Translations under genes and position numbers: made by a program
The notes under the pieces: generated by a model
Databases searched by the model: none
What the model saw: only the letters and a program-made list of their open reading frames with translations
Told to the model about the DNA's origin: nothing
Shown: positions 1 through 8,873 of the stretch, piece by piece
How the letters are laid out: each line of letters begins with the position of its first letter
How positions within the stretch are numbered: position 1 is the first letter of the stretch
Source of the DNA: Paraburkholderia hiiakae
GTDB lineage: Bacteria; Pseudomonadota; Gammaproteobacteria; Burkholderiales; Burkholderiaceae
Reading direction: 5' to 3'
Length of the DNA stretch: 64,000 bases
NCBI RefSeq assembly: GCF_904848665.1
Contig: NZ_CAJHCQ010000005.1
Span: forward strand, 124,001-188,000

Positions 1-153
1 ACGCAGCACAGACTCGAGCACCAGACGGATAGAGACCGGCAGGCGATTGATCTTCACGCCAAGCTGCTTGCCGAGTTGCGGCAGCGAGTAGAACTTGCCT
101 TTGCCGGAACCGCTGTCGAATTCTTTTAGCGTTTTGTGGAGATTGTGGGCCAT
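1..153 (-). CDS. acnA: Aconitate hydratase A, N-terminal 51 residues (runs off the window)
   Basis: Only the first 51 codons are present; the gene continues left of base 1. The start is the ATG complementary to 151-153, preceded by AAGGAA on the minus strand. The N-terminus [12 protein letters not shown], with the later [10 protein letters not shown], is what I recognise as the opening of Burkholderiaceae AcnA, a [4Fe-4S] enzyme that interconverts citrate and isocitrate in the cytosolic TCA cycle. It lies 76 bases downstream of the prpD-family gene on the same strand, so the two are probably co-transcribed. The Fe-S cysteines and the swivel domain are outside the window and cannot be checked. 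Confidence 0.85.
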   Translation of the reverse strand, partial: MAHNLHKTLKEFDSGSGKGKFYSLPQLGKQLGVKINRLPVSIRLVLESVLR

Positions 154-229
154 AGTGTTTTCCTTCGTTTAATCGCGGAAATAACGCTTACTGCTCGTTT
201 GCTGCTGTCACTGATACCTGCCTGATTGC

Positions 230-1693
230 TCAGATCACATACATGTCGACGTACTCGTTGACGGGCAGGGCGCAAAGCCGGGCTTCGTCGAGCGAGACAT
301 CGAGAATCGCCTGCTGCTGCTTCGCGGGGAAGCGGCGCGCGAGGTTGATTCGAAACTTCTCGATCAAAAGCGGAATGCCTTCTTCGCGGCGCCGCTTGTG
401 GCCGATCGGGTACTCCACGACGACCTCGTCGAGCGTCGTGCCGTCGATTAGCTCTATGGTGAGCGCATTCGCGATCGAACGCTTATCCGGGTCGTGATAA
501 TCCTTCGTGAACTGCGGGTCTTCCACGCATACCGTTTTCGCGCGCAGGGCGTCGATGCGCGGGTCGCTCGCGACTTCGTCTTCGTAGTCGGCGGCGGTGA
601 GACGCCCGAAGATCAGCGGCACGGCGACCATGTACTGGATACAGTGGTCGCGGTCGGCCGGGTTTGCAAGCGGGCCGCTCTTGTCGATGATGCGGATCGC
701 CGCTTCATGCGTGCGAATGATGATGCGCTTGATGTCCCCAACCGTCTTGCCCTTTTGCGCAAGCGCGCTGTGCAGCGTCATCGCGGCTTCGGCGGCGGTC
801 TGCGCGTGGAATTCGGCGGGGAACGAAATCTTGAACAGCACGTTTTCCATCACGTACGTGCCGTAAGGGCGCTGAAACTTGAACGGCTGTCCCTTGAACG
901 AGACGTCGTAGAAGCCCCACGTTTTCGCCGTGAGCGCCGAGGGATAGCCCATCTCGCCCGTTTTCGCCATGAGCGCGAGGCGCACGGCACGCGAGGTGGC
1001 GTCGCCTGCGGCCCACGACTTGCGCGAGCCCGTATTGGGCGCGTGGCGGTAGGTACGCAGCGACTGACCGTCGACCATCGCGAGCGAAACGGCGTTGATC
1101 AGCTCGTCGCGCGTGAGCCCGAGCATGTGTCCGACCACGGCGGTCGAGGCGAGCTTCACGAGCAGCACATGGTCGAGACCGACCTTGTTGAACGAATTTT
1201 CCAGCGCAATGCAGCCCTGGATCTCGTGCGCCTTCACCATGCTTTCAAGCACGTGCTGCATGGTGAGCGGCGATTTCCCCTGAGCGATGGCGCTGCGCGA
1301 GAGCCAGTCGGCGGTCGCGAGGATGCCGCCCAGGTTGTCCGACGGATGGCCCCATTCGGCGGCGAGCCACGTGTCGTTGAAGTCGAGCCAGCGGATCATC
1401 GCGCCGATGTTGAACGCGGCCTGAACCGGGTCGAGCTGGAATGACGTGCCTGGCACCTTCGCGCCGTGCGGGACGACCGTGCCCGGCACGATCGGTCCCA
1501 GCAACTTGGTGCAGGCGGGGTAGGAGAGCGCCTCGAGTCCGCAGCCGAGGGTATCGAGCAGGCAATGCCGGGCCGTTGTCAGCGCGAGTGCGCTGTCTAC
1601 GCCGTCTTTGGCAAACCCGCCCAGCACGTAGTCGACGATATCGACCAGTACCTGGTCCGGCTGCGGCCTGACGTTGGAGATCAGGGCGGACAT
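230..1693 (-). CDS. prpD: MmgE/PrpD family dehydratase (2-methylcitrate dehydratase / aconitase-type)
   Basis: A 487-residue protein, the usual length for MmgE/PrpD enzymes. Characteristic stretches include the N-terminal [19 protein letters not shown], the central [18 protein letters not shown] and the [11 protein letters not shown] motif near the C-terminus. The family dehydrates 2-methylcitrate in the methylcitrate cycle, and many Burkholderia copies are annotated as also having aconitate hydratase activity. No prpB or prpC is visible here. Instead it sits between TCA genes and directly upstream of acnA, so a role around citrate/aconitate is as likely as propionate catabolism. The ATG at 1693 starts 19 bases after the stop of the upstream small gene, with a weak ribosome site. 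The exact substrate is inferred. Confidence 0.88.
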   Translation of the reverse strand: MSALISNVRPQPDQVLVDIVDYVLGGFAKDGVDSALALTTARHCLLDTLGCGLEALSYPACTKLLGPIVPGTVVPHGAKVPGTSFQLDPVQAAFNIGAMIRWLDFNDTWLAAEWGHPSDNLGGILATADWLSRSAIAQGKSPLTMQHVLESMVKAHEIQGCIALENSFNKVGLDHVLLVKLASTAVVGHMLGLTRDELINAVSLAMVDGQSLRTYRHAPNTGSRKSWAAGDATSRAVRLALMAKTGEMGYPSALTAKTWGFYDVSFKGQPFKFQRPYGTYVMENVLFKISFPAEFHAQTAAEAAMTLHSALAQKGKTVGDIKRIIIRTHEAAIRIIDKSGPLANPADRDHCIQYMVAVPLIFGRLTAADYEDEVASDPRIDALRAKTVCVEDPQFTKDYHDPDKRSIANALTIELIDGTTLDEVVVEYPIGHKRRREEGIPLLIEKFRINLARRFPAKQQQAILDVSLDEARLCALPVNEYVDMYVI

Positions 1694-1712
1694 CGAGGCG
1701 ATCCTGCGGATC

Positions 1713-2237
1713 TTACTGACCCGCGGCGCCGCTGGCGGCTGCCGGAGCGCGGTTAGCCGGGTTCAGCGCTTGAGCCTGCGTCGGCGCCATTGCGCCTTGC
1801 TGCATGGCAACAGTCTTGCACTCGTCGGCCAGGCGCGAGCTGTCCTTGTCCGAGAACAGCATGGCCTTCGTCGGGATCACGACGAGGTCGAGGCCGGTTG
1901 CGGCGTCGTGGAAGCGGTCAGCGCCCGTGGTCGTGACCTGACGCGGCAGGTTGTAATTCTTGTCAGCCCAGTGAACGGTGACGATCTGGTCGCGCGCCAT
2001 GTCACCCTTCAGGTCGAATTGCGCGCCTTCAGCGCAGCTCCAGTGCTCCGAGCCTTCCGGAATCGGATCGACCTTCGCTTCCTTGGCCGGATTGGCCTTG
2101 CGCTTGATGATGCGATGCTTCGGAGCCGGCTTCTTGGCAGTCGTGGTCGATGTGCCTTGTGCGGCGGCGTCCGTGGCGGCCAGCATCAGCGTCGACGACA
2201 GCGTGCCGATGACAGCGGCGATCAGCAATTTCTTCAT
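1713..2237 (-). CDS. Small secreted protein with an MliC-like (C-type lysozyme inhibitor) pattern
   Basis: A 174-residue protein. I chose the ATG at 2237 ([11 protein letters not shown]) because AAGG lies about ten bases upstream; an in-frame TTG nine bases earlier is less likely. The first 27 residues form a signal peptide ending near AAAQG, so the product is periplasmic or membrane-attached. The mature part has one Cys near the start (HWSCAEG) and one near residue 140 (ADECKTV). Between them is a beta-rich stretch with KNYNLPRQV and IPTKAML, which resembles the MliC fold that inhibits C-type lysozymes. A Pro/Ala-rich tail follows. No lipobox Cys is present, unlike classical MliC. The family assignment rests on pattern resemblance only. 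It lies between citE-like and prpD genes. Confidence 0.6.
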   Translation of the reverse strand: MKKLLIAAVIGTLSSTLMLAATDAAAQGTSTTTAKKPAPKHRIIKRKANPAKEAKVDPIPEGSEHWSCAEGAQFDLKGDMARDQIVTVHWADKNYNLPRQVTTTGADRFHDAATGLDLVVIPTKAMLFSDKDSSRLADECKTVAMQQGAMAPTQAQALNPANRAPAAASGAAGQ

Positions 2238-2524
2238 GAGAGTCAAACCTTTATCTATCTAAAAGCGGTTGATCAGTGCGCGGTTGAACAGGTAACCGCC
2301 GTTTGCACTGCGCGCGCCCCGAAAGCGCGCAGCGGACGCTATTTTCACCTATTTATTGCCATGACTTTCATTTTCTCCGGGCCGGTGTTGTTTGCGCCTT
2401 GGTTCGCAAGTAACTGCCTGTAACTGTCCGTGACTGCCGTTGCTGCGCTATGCGGCGCGAGATCCGCGTTATTGCCGTGGCGGGAGACGTTGAAAACGTT
2501 TTCTGCGCCCGTGCGTGACGCGTA

Positions 2525-3553
2525 TCAGGGCGACTCCCCGGTCAGCTCGCCCCGCGTATCGACGCCCGGCGCGAACAGCGGAGCCGCTTCAGCCGGCACG
2601 GCGCGGCCCGTGGCGCGCGCGCGGCGCAGCACGGACCAGTAATAGCGATAGCTCGCGCGGTCGTGCAGCGTGTCGCCGTGGCGTGTCGGACCCCATTGCG
2701 CGTGCTGCGCGACCAGCAAGATTTCGGCGGCCAAGGCAACTTCTTCGTCGCGCGGCGCGAAAGCGGCCACGATCGCGGGAATCTGCGCCGGGTGAATGCT
2801 CCACATGCGCGTGTAACCGAACTCGTTTCGCGCGCGGCGCGCGTCGTTCGCCACCACTTCCATATCGCGCACTTCCGTGCTCACGTTGTGCGAGGGTACG
2901 CGGCCGAAAGCGTGGCACGCGGCCGCGATTTCGAGCTTCGCGCGGCGCACGAGCGGGTGGTCGAACTGGCCGGGCGAGCGCATTGCCGTGTCGGGAATCG
3001 CGCCGTCGTGCGCGGAGACGAAGTCCATCAGGCCGAAGCTCAGCGACTCGACGCCACGCAGCGCAGCGAGGTCGAACACGCGCGCGAGCGCGCCATGCGT
3101 TTCGACGAGCAATTGAACCGGAATGGGCTTGTCGATGCCCATCTCGACGCGCGTGGCTTCGATGAACGCCGTCATTTCGGCGGCGTCGCCCACGGCGCGG
3201 ATCTTCGGCAGCGTGATGAAGGCCGGCGCGCGTTTCGCCGCGCGCAGGATCATACGCACATCGTCGCGCCAGTGCGGGTGATGGAAATCGTGGATGCGCA
3301 CGCCGACGCGGCCAAAGCGGTCGTGCTCGCCGCCGATGAACGACGCGACGAGCTCGGCGTGTTCGGCTTCGCGGCCTACCTGGGCGCCGTCTTCGCAGTC
3401 GAGCGTGATGTCGAATACCGGGCCCAACTGCTGCTGCAGCGCGAGCGATTTGAGCATCAGCTTCTCACTGCCCGCGTAGTGGTCGCATGCGGGCAGGATG
3501 GCAGGCGGCGCTTCGCCGTCAAACAGCACTTCGGCTGGGAGAATGGCGCGCAT
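2525..3553 (-). CDS. HpcH/HpaI aldolase / CitE-like CoA-ester lyase
   Basis: A 342-residue TIM-barrel protein of the citrate lyase beta / malyl-CoA lyase superfamily. Visible motifs are FDITLDCEDGA near the N-terminus (acidic metal-binding loop), ITLPKIRAV, VQLLVETHGAL (the metal-binding Glu strand), ESLSFGLMDFVSAHDG and MWSIHPAQIPAI. Family members cleave or form CoA thioesters such as malyl-CoA, citramalyl-CoA or citryl-CoA. No citD, citF or citC subunits are nearby, so a free-standing lyase is more likely than citrate lyase. It follows mdh by 186 bases on the same strand, and the small MliC-like gene follows it. The ATG at 3553 has no clear ribosome site. Confidence 0.82.
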   Translation of the reverse strand: MRAILPAEVLFDGEAPPAILPACDHYAGSEKLMLKSLALQQQLGPVFDITLDCEDGAQVGREAEHAELVASFIGGEHDRFGRVGVRIHDFHHPHWRDDVRMILRAAKRAPAFITLPKIRAVGDAAEMTAFIEATRVEMGIDKPIPVQLLVETHGALARVFDLAALRGVESLSFGLMDFVSAHDGAIPDTAMRSPGQFDHPLVRRAKLEIAAACHAFGRVPSHNVSTEVRDMEVVANDARRARNEFGYTRMWSIHPAQIPAIVAAFAPRDEEVALAAEILLVAQHAQWGPTRHGDTLHDRASYRYYWSVLRRARATGRAVPAEAAPLFAPGVDTRGELTGESP

Positions 3554-3628
3554 CTTCGGCGTCGGGAGTCGAGTTTTGTAGGAGATACCGGATTCGGATG
3601 CGTCCTGCGGGCAAGGCGCATGCGGATC

Positions 3629-3656
3629 GGGCGGCCCGCGTAGGGCGGCCTGCGTA
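3629..3656. repeat. Two tandem copies of a 14-bp GC-rich unit
   Basis: GGGCGGCCCGCGTA at 3629-3642 is followed immediately by GGGCGGCCTGCGTA at 3643-3656, with one mismatch. It lies in the spacer between mdh and the citE-like gene. No function is evident; it may add structure to the mdh-citE transcript. Confidence 0.75.
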
Positions 3657-3695
3657 GGCCGGGCCGCGGAGCTTGCCCCGCGCGCCCATAAAGCA

Positions 3696-3728
3696 GAACG
3701 GAACGGGCGTAAATCGCGCGTTCCGTTC
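3696..3728 (-). terminator. Perfect 10-bp hairpin just past the mdh stop
   Basis: GAACGGAACG (3696-3705) and CGTTCCGTTC (3719-3728) are exact inverted repeats with a 13-base loop, 12 bases downstream of the mdh stop on the minus strand. The tail in the minus direction has only a short T stretch (CTTTAT). It could therefore be a leaky terminator or an RNA-stabilising 3' end that still lets the citE-like gene be transcribed. Confidence 0.5.
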
Positions 3729-3739
3729 GTACAGCTGGC

Positions 3740-4726
3740 TTACTTGCCGAGCAGGTGAGCCACGCCTTCGCGCTCTTCGAGCAGCTCATTGAGCGTGCCG
3801 TCCATCTTCTCGCGCGAGAATGCGTCGATTTCCAGGCCTTCCACGCGCTTGTATTCGCCGTTTTCGCACGTCACCGGCACGCCGTAGATGATGTCTTCGG
3901 GAATGCCGTACGAGCCGTCCGACGGGATACCCATCGTGACCCACTTGCCGTTCGTGCCGAGGACCCAGTCACGCACGTGGTCGATCGCTGCGTTGGCCGC
4001 CGATGCTGCCGACGAGAGGCCGCGCGCTTCGATGATCGCCGCGCCGCGCTTGCCGACCGTCGGGATGAACACGTTGCGGTTCCATTCGTCGTCGTTGATC
4101 AGCTTGGTCAGCGACTGGCCTTCGGCCGTGGCGACACGGAAGTCGGGGTACATCGTCGGCGAGTGGTTGCCCCACACGGCGAGCTTCTCGATCGAAGCGA
4201 CCGGCTTGCCCGACTTGGCGGCCAGTTGCGAGAGCGCACGGTTGTGGTCCAGGCGCAGCATGGCGGTGAAGTTCTTCTTCGGCAGGTCCGGAGCCGACTT
4301 CATGGCGATGTAAGCGTTCGTGTTGGCCGGGTTGCCGACGACCAGCACCTTCACGTCGCGGCTGGCGACGTCGTTCAGCGCCTTGCCCTGAACCGTGAAG
4401 ATTTCAGCGTTGGCCGACAGCAGATCCTTACGCTCCATGCCCTTCGAGCGGGGGCGCGCGCCAACCAGCAGGGCGACGTCGGCGTCCTTGAATGCGACCT
4501 TCGGGTCGTCGGTGATGACCACGCCCGCGAGCAGCGGGAATGCGCAGTCGTCCAGTTCCATCACAACGCCCTTCACGGCGGCTTGCGCTTGCGGAAGGTC
4601 GAGCAGTTGCAGGATGACGGGCTGATCCTTGCCGAGCAGGTCGCCATTCGCAATGCGGAACAGCAGGGAGTAAGCGATCTGACCTGCGGCGCCGGTGACG
4701 GCAACGCGCTTTGCGGGCTTAGCCAT
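3740..4726 (-). CDS. mdh: Malate dehydrogenase (NAD-dependent, type 2)
   Basis: A 328-residue enzyme that oxidises malate to oxaloacetate with NAD+ in the cytosol. The N-terminal Rossmann motif [14 protein letters not shown] is followed by the substrate-gating loop [16 protein letters not shown], the NAD loop [10 protein letters not shown] and the catalytic pair [11 protein letters not shown] / [11 protein letters not shown]. The frame stays open about 260 bases further upstream, but the ATG at 4726 matches the family N-terminus and follows GGAG closely, so I use it. It diverges from the GntR regulator across a 593-base region holding a near-consensus promoter and a palindromic operator, so its control by that regulator is a reasonable inference. 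Confidence 0.97.
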
Positions 4727-5216
4727 TGAAAATCTCCAGGAAGATGCGTTAGACGCCAGGGTAAAACGCCATTCTATATGCGCGATACACGAAGCGTAGG
4801 TGAAACAGGCGGTCTTTCTCGCTGGCGTGCGCGCTTCACTGGAACAACAATGACTGACAAGCCGTGACGCGTGCGCCGCCGGCGCGGACCGCCGTGCCGG
4901 TAACCTGTGCAACATGGCAAGAGGTGAACGGGACGCCCTTCGAGGGACGCCAGACGCTGGCCGCTTCGCGTGTGCCGACTCCTGCAACAGCTCGCTCGGG
5001 CTCTCTCACAGGCGCGCGGCGCGCAATGACTCGCGCGTGCCGGCTGGGCGGATCGAAACCTCTACTGCGTTTACTGCGTGAGGGAACAGCATCGTGCAAG
5101 GCGGCTCGCAGCGCATTCGCCACGAGGTGGATGCAGCCGGCGGCTCCTCTTCGTCATGCTGGTTTCATGTCCTGAAATTAGCATGCAGCCTGCCCGCAAA
5201 CCCTTGCTCGATCGGG

Positions 5217-5245
5217 AGTGTAGGAGTCGTCAGGGTCAAAGTCAA
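5217..5245 (-). promoter_or_regulatory. Near-consensus sigma-70 promoter reading toward mdh
   Basis: On the minus strand there is a -35 TTGACT (5245-5240), exactly 17 bases of spacer, and a -10 TACACT (5222-5217). This is the best-matching promoter seen in the window. The palindrome at 5253-5274 lies just upstream of the -35 box. A protein bound there would abut RNA polymerase and could activate or repress. Confidence 0.6.
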
Positions 5246-5252
5246 CAGTATC

Positions 5253-5274
5253 TTATGTCTTATATAAGACATAA
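5253..5274. promoter_or_regulatory. Perfect 22-bp palindrome, probable GntR-family operator
   Basis: The half-site TTATGTCTTAT is followed by its exact reverse complement, with no spacer and no mismatch. It sits 45 bases upstream of the regulator start and next to the mdh promoter. Dimeric GntR/HutC regulators typically bind short AT-rich palindromes in their own promoter, so autoregulation plus control of mdh is the simplest reading. Binding is inferred, not shown. Confidence 0.7.
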
Positions 5275-5319
5275 CTATTGCAGGCAAAATGCTTGATGCG
5301 TAGGGGGCTTTATGTTGAA

Positions 5320-6126
5320 ATGCGCGCCATGAGTGCAAACCCGGCCAGCAACGCGAATTCCACCGCTCCAGTGAGCGGGGTTTCAGCGTCTGCGCCCGCG
5401 GTTCCACCGTCCCCGACCTTCAGTCCGCTGTATCAGCAGATCAAGGGGCTCATTACACAGAGCCTCGAGTCCGGCGAATGGAAGCCCGGCGAAATCATCC
5501 CCAGCGAAGTCGAACTGGCCGCCCGTTACAAGGTGAGCCAGGGGACCGTGCGCAAGGCGATCGACGAACTGGCTGCCGACAATCTGCTGGTGCGCCGCCA
5601 GGGCAAGGGCACGTTTGTTGCAACGCACAACGAAGAGCGCGCCCAGTTCCGCTTCCTCCGGTTGCTCGCCGATGACGGCGCGGAGCACCCGCACGTTAGC
5701 AAGCTGCTCGACTGCCGGCGCCTGCGCGCTTCGGCCGAGATCGCTCGCCAGCTCGATCTCAAGCCCTCGGACCCGGTGGTGCTGATCCGGCGTCTCCTGC
5801 AGTTCGATGGCGAAAGTACCGTGCTCGACGAGATCTGGCTGCCCGGTGGTGTGTTCCGCGGGCTCACGAGCGAGCGCCTCGCCGAGTACAAAGGCCCACT
5901 CTACGCCATGTTCGAGGCGGAGTTCGGCACGCGCATGATTCGCGCGACCGAGAAGATCCGCGCCGTGGCCGCGGAGCCTACAGTGGCCGACCTGCTCAAG
6001 GTGCCCGCAGGTTTTCCTTTGCTATCGGTCGAGCGAGTGTCCTATACCTATGGAGACCGGCCGGTCGAAGTGCGCCGCGGATGGTATGTCACAACCGGGT
6101 ACTACTATCAGAATGATTTGAGTTGA
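5320..6126 (+). CDS. GntR family regulator, HutC/UTRA subfamily
   Basis: A 268-residue transcription factor. After a Ser/Ala/Pro-rich N-terminal tail of about 35 residues comes the winged helix (SPLYQQIKGLITQSL, GEIIPSEVELAARYKVSQGT, VRRQGKGTFVA). A C-terminal UTRA ligand-binding domain follows, with the typical DEIWLP and the final GWYVTTGYYYQN. In-frame ATGs occur at 5296, 5320 and 5329. I favour 5320, which has GGGGG upstream, but 5329 is possible. It is divergent from mdh and 150 bases upstream of sdhC. The context says it regulates TCA genes in response to an unidentified small molecule, perhaps a TCA acid. Confidence 0.9.
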   Translation: MRAMSANPASNANSTAPVSGVSASAPAVPPSPTFSPLYQQIKGLITQSLESGEWKPGEIIPSEVELAARYKVSQGTVRKAIDELAADNLLVRRQGKGTFVATHNEERAQFRFLRLLADDGAEHPHVSKLLDCRRLRASAEIARQLDLKPSDPVVLIRRLLQFDGESTVLDEIWLPGGVFRGLTSERLAEYKGPLYAMFEAEFGTRMIRATEKIRAVAAEPTVADLLKVPAGFPLLSVERVSYTYGDRPVEVRRGWYVTTGYYYQNDLS

Positions 6127-6250
6127 CGGGCGACCGCGCGAAAGGCGCGGAGCCCTTCCCCAGAGTGCCTTTGCTTGCGCGCACCACCAGCCGTACCCGA
6201 CGTGGATTTCGCTGCAGCGCGATATGAAAAGGCGCTAAAATTGCGAATTA

Positions 6251-6260
6251 GTGTTAACAC
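6251..6260. promoter_or_regulatory. GTGTTAACAC palindrome in the sdhC 5' region
   Basis: A perfect 10-bp palindrome 16 bases upstream of the sdhC ATG, containing GTTAAC at 6253-6258. GTTAAC fits the GTWWAC pattern that I recall for the orphan adenine methyltransferase located between trpB and trpA in Burkholderia cenocepacia; a homologue is encoded at 29,566 here. It could be a methylation site or a small operator. Both readings are inference. Confidence 0.35.
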
Positions 6261-6276
6261 ATAGTAGGGGTCTAGC

Positions 6277-6693
6277 ATGGCAGAAGCCGCAAAAAAACCG
6301 AGGCCGGAATACCGGAACATCGGGCTTGGGCAGATATTGTTCGCATACCGCCTGCCTCTGGCCGGCCGTGTGTCGATCGGCCACCGCATCAGCGGTGTGC
6401 TGTTGTTCCTGTTCCTGCCTTTCATCCTGTTCCTGTTGGACCAGAGCCTCACTTCGGAGCTGAGCTTCGAGGTATTCAAGGGCTTCCTTTCCAACATCAT
6501 CGTCAAGCTCATCGTGCTGGTCCTCGGGTGGGCGTTCCTGTTTCACTTCTGCGCTGGCGTGCGCCACCTGTGCATGGACTTCAGCCATGACCTCGTGAGC
6601 AAGGAAAAAGGCAAGACGACCTCCCTCGTCGTCGTGATCATCTCCACGGTCCTCACGATCGCCTTTGCGGCAAAACTCTTCGGAGCGTTCTAA
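6277..6693 (+). CDS. sdhC: Succinate dehydrogenase cytochrome b556 subunit
   Basis: A 138-residue membrane anchor of respiratory complex II. It begins with the family signature RPEYRNIGL, then YRLPLAGRVSIGHRISGV, in which the Ser and His-Arg line the quinone/haem region. Three membrane helices follow, at about residues 38-55, 73-93 and 115-135. The second carries the haem-ligand motif FHFCAGVRHLCMD. AGTAGGGG supplies the ribosome site. It is the first gene of sdhCDAB, with sdhD starting three bases after its stop. Confidence 0.96.
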   Translation: MAEAAKKPRPEYRNIGLGQILFAYRLPLAGRVSIGHRISGVLLFLFLPFILFLLDQSLTSELSFEVFKGFLSNIIVKLIVLVLGWAFLFHFCAGVRHLCMDFSHDLVSKEKGKTTSLVVVIISTVLTIAFAAKLFGAF

Positions 6694-6696
6694 AAA

Positions 6697-7065
6697 ATGT
6701 CGGCTAAAAACGGTATCGGTCCGAAGCGTCACGTCGTCGGCGCTCACTACGGCATTCGCGACTGGATCGCGCAACGCGCCACCGCCGTGATCATGGCGAT
6801 CTACACCATCGTGCTGCTCGTCCTGTTCTTCGGCGCGCACGACTTTTCGTATGACGGCTGGGCGTCGATCTTCTCCGCAGAGTGGATGAAGCTCGCCACG
6901 TTCGTCACCCTGGTCGCGTTGTTCCTGCACGCGTGGGTCGGCGTGCGTGACATCTGGATGGACTACATCAAGCCGGTCGGCCTGCGCATCACGCTGGACG
7001 TCCTCACGATCGCATGGCTGCTGGGCAGCCTCGGCTACGCCGCTCAGATTCTCTGGAGAGTGTAA
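6697..7065 (+). CDS. sdhD: Succinate dehydrogenase hydrophobic membrane anchor subunit
   Basis: 122 residues with three predicted membrane helices. The family motifs are [18 protein letters not shown] at the N-terminus and [17 protein letters not shown] in the middle, where the His and Asp-Tyr contribute to haem and ubiquinone binding. It pairs with SdhC to hold SdhAB at the inner face of the cytoplasmic membrane. Its start follows the sdhC stop by three bases, consistent with translational coupling, and sdhA begins five bases after its end. Confidence 0.95.
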   Translation: MSAKNGIGPKRHVVGAHYGIRDWIAQRATAVIMAIYTIVLLVLFFGAHDFSYDGWASIFSAEWMKLATFVTLVALFLHAWVGVRDIWMDYIKPVGLRITLDVLTIAWLLGSLGYAAQILWRV

Positions 7066-7069
7066 AAGA

Positions 7070-8845
7070 ATGGCTGCAATCAAGAATTCATTGCCGCGTC
7101 GCAAGTTCGACGTGGTCATCGTCGGTGCTGGTGGCTCGGGGATGCGCGCTTCGCTGCAACTCGCGCGCGCTGGCCTGTCGGTTTGTGTGCTCTCTAAGGT
7201 GTTCCCCACGCGTTCGCACACGGTGGCGGCGCAGGGCGGCATCGGCGCCTCGCTCGGCAACATGAGCGAAGACAATTGGCACTATCACTTCTACGACACG
7301 ATCAAGGGTTCCGACTGGCTCGGCGACCAGGACGCGATCGAGTTCATGTGCCGTGAAGCGCCGAACGCCGTGTACGAGCTCGAACACATGGGCATGCCGT
7401 TCGACCGTAACGCCGACGGCACGATCTACCAGCGCCCGTTCGGCGGCCACACGGCCAACTACGGCGAGAAGCCGGTTCAGCGCGCCTGTGCTGCTGCTGA
7501 CCGTACTGGCCACGCGCTGCTGCACACGCTGTATCAGCAGAACGTCGCGGCGAAGACCACGTTCTTCGTCGAATGGATGGCGCTCGACCTGATCCGCGAC
7601 GCCGAAGGCGACGTGCTCGGCGTGACCGCGCTCGAAATGGAAACGGGCGACGTCTATATCCTCGAAGGCAAGACCACGCTGTTCGCCACGGGCGGCGCGG
7701 GCCGGATCTTCGCGGCATCGACCAACGCGTTCATCAACACCGGTGACGGCCTTGGCATGGCGGCCCGTTCGGGCATCGCGCTGCAGGACATGGAGTTCTG
7801 GCAGTTCCACCCGACCGGCGTGGCCGGCGCGGGCGTGCTGATCACGGAAGGCGTGCGCGGCGAAGGCGGCATTCTGCGTAACTCGAACGGCGAGCGCTTC
7901 ATGGAGCGTTACGCGCCGACCCTGAAGGACCTGGCGCCGCGCGACTTCGTTTCGCGTTCGATGGACCAGGAAATCAAGGAAGGCCGTGGCGTGGGTCCCC
8001 ACAAGGACCACGTGCTGCTCGACCTCTCGCACATCGGCGCCGAGACGATCATGAAGCGTCTGCCGTCGATCCGCGAAATCGCGCTCAAGTTCGCGAACGT
8101 GGACTGTATCAAGGAGCCGATCCCGGTCGTGCCGACCATCCACTACCAGATGGGCGGCATTCCGACGAACATCAACGGCCAGGTCGTTGGCACGCCGAAG
8201 GGTCACGAGGAAGTCGTCAACGGCTTCTACGCCGTGGGCGAATGCTCGTGCGTCTCGGTGCACGGCGCGAACCGCCTCGGCACGAACTCGCTGCTCGACC
8301 TCGTGGTGTTCGGCCGTGCGGCTGGCAACCACATCGTCAAGCACGTCAAGGAACTGCGCGATCACAAGCCGCTGCCGGCCGACGCCGCCGACTTCGCGCT
8401 CTCGCGTCTGGCCGAGCTCGACAAGTCGACCTCGGGCGAATACGCGCAGAGCGTCGCGAACGACATCCGCGGCTCGATGCAGAAGCACGCAGGCGTGTTC
8501 CGCACCTCGAAGCTGCTGGAAGACGGTGTGAAGGACATCGCGCAGATCGCTGAGCGCGCGAAGCACATCCACCTGAAGGACAAGTCGAAGGTGTTCAACA
8601 CGGCGCGCGTGGAAGCGCTCGAAGTGGCGAACCTCGTTGAAGTTGCGCGCGCAACGATGGTTTCGGCTGAAGCCCGCAAGGAAAGCCGTGGTGCGCACGC
8701 ACAGAGCGACTACGAACACCGCGACGACGAAAACTGGCTGCGCCATACGCTCTGGTTCAGCGAAGGTGACCGACTCGATTACAAGCCGGTCCACATGCAA
8801 CCGCTGACCGTCGAGTCCGTGCCGCCGAAGGCGCGTACGTTCTAA
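7070..8845 (+). CDS. sdhA: Succinate dehydrogenase flavoprotein subunit
   Basis: 591 residues. The N-terminal dinucleotide motif [13 protein letters not shown] is followed by [11 protein letters not shown], whose His50 is the site of covalent FAD attachment in this family. Substrate and catalytic elements include QFHPTGVAG, the RGEGGIL loop and [13 protein letters not shown]. The enzyme oxidises succinate to fumarate and passes electrons to SdhB. I chose the ATG at 7070 ([14 protein letters not shown]), with GGAGAG upstream, over upstream in-frame codons that lie inside sdhD. The downstream sdhE product would insert the FAD. Confidence 0.98.
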   Translation: MAAIKNSLPRRKFDVVIVGAGGSGMRASLQLARAGLSVCVLSKVFPTRSHTVAAQGGIGASLGNMSEDNWHYHFYDTIKGSDWLGDQDAIEFMCREAPNAVYELEHMGMPFDRNADGTIYQRPFGGHTANYGEKPVQRACAAADRTGHALLHTLYQQNVAAKTTFFVEWMALDLIRDAEGDVLGVTALEMETGDVYILEGKTTLFATGGAGRIFAASTNAFINTGDGLGMAARSGIALQDMEFWQFHPTGVAGAGVLITEGVRGEGGILRNSNGERFMERYAPTLKDLAPRDFVSRSMDQEIKEGRGVGPHKDHVLLDLSHIGAETIMKRLPSIREIALKFANVDCIKEPIPVVPTIHYQMGGIPTNINGQVVGTPKGHEEVVNGFYAVGECSCVSVHGANRLGTNSLLDLVVFGRAAGNHIVKHVKELRDHKPLPADAADFALSRLAELDKSTSGEYAQSVANDIRGSMQKHAGVFRTSKLLEDGVKDIAQIAERAKHIHLKDKSKVFNTARVEALEVANLVEVARATMVSAEARKESRGAHAQSDYEHRDDENWLRHTLWFSEGDRLDYKPVHMQPLTVESVPPKARTF

Positions 8846-8873
8846 GGCACACGCCAGTCAAAAGGAATTGGAA

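Larger units (their letters stand above)
4727..5319. other. Gene-free divergent region between mdh and the GntR regulator
   Basis: 593 bases with no reading frame I would support; the open frames here are Arg/Ala-rich and lack ribosome sites. It contains a minus-strand promoter (5217-5245), a perfect palindrome (5253-5274) and a GTTTAC hexamer (5069-5074). If the promoter drives mdh, the mdh message has a leader of about 480 bases, long enough to hold further regulation. I found no convincing terminator or conserved riboswitch in it. Confidence 0.6.

Noticed and set aside
2308..2332. Hairpin CTGCGCGC/GCGCGCAG between the citE-like and MliC-like genes
   Set aside because: No T run on either strand; not supported as a terminator.
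4727..4987. An N-terminal extension of mdh in the same open frame
   Set aside because: The ATG at 4726 gives the conserved malate dehydrogenase N-terminus and has GGAG; the upstream codons have no similarity to the family.
4836..5123. A 95-codon minus-strand frame upstream of mdh
   Set aside because: Arg/Ala/Val/Ser-rich, no ribosome site, no recognisable domain; more likely untranslated leader.
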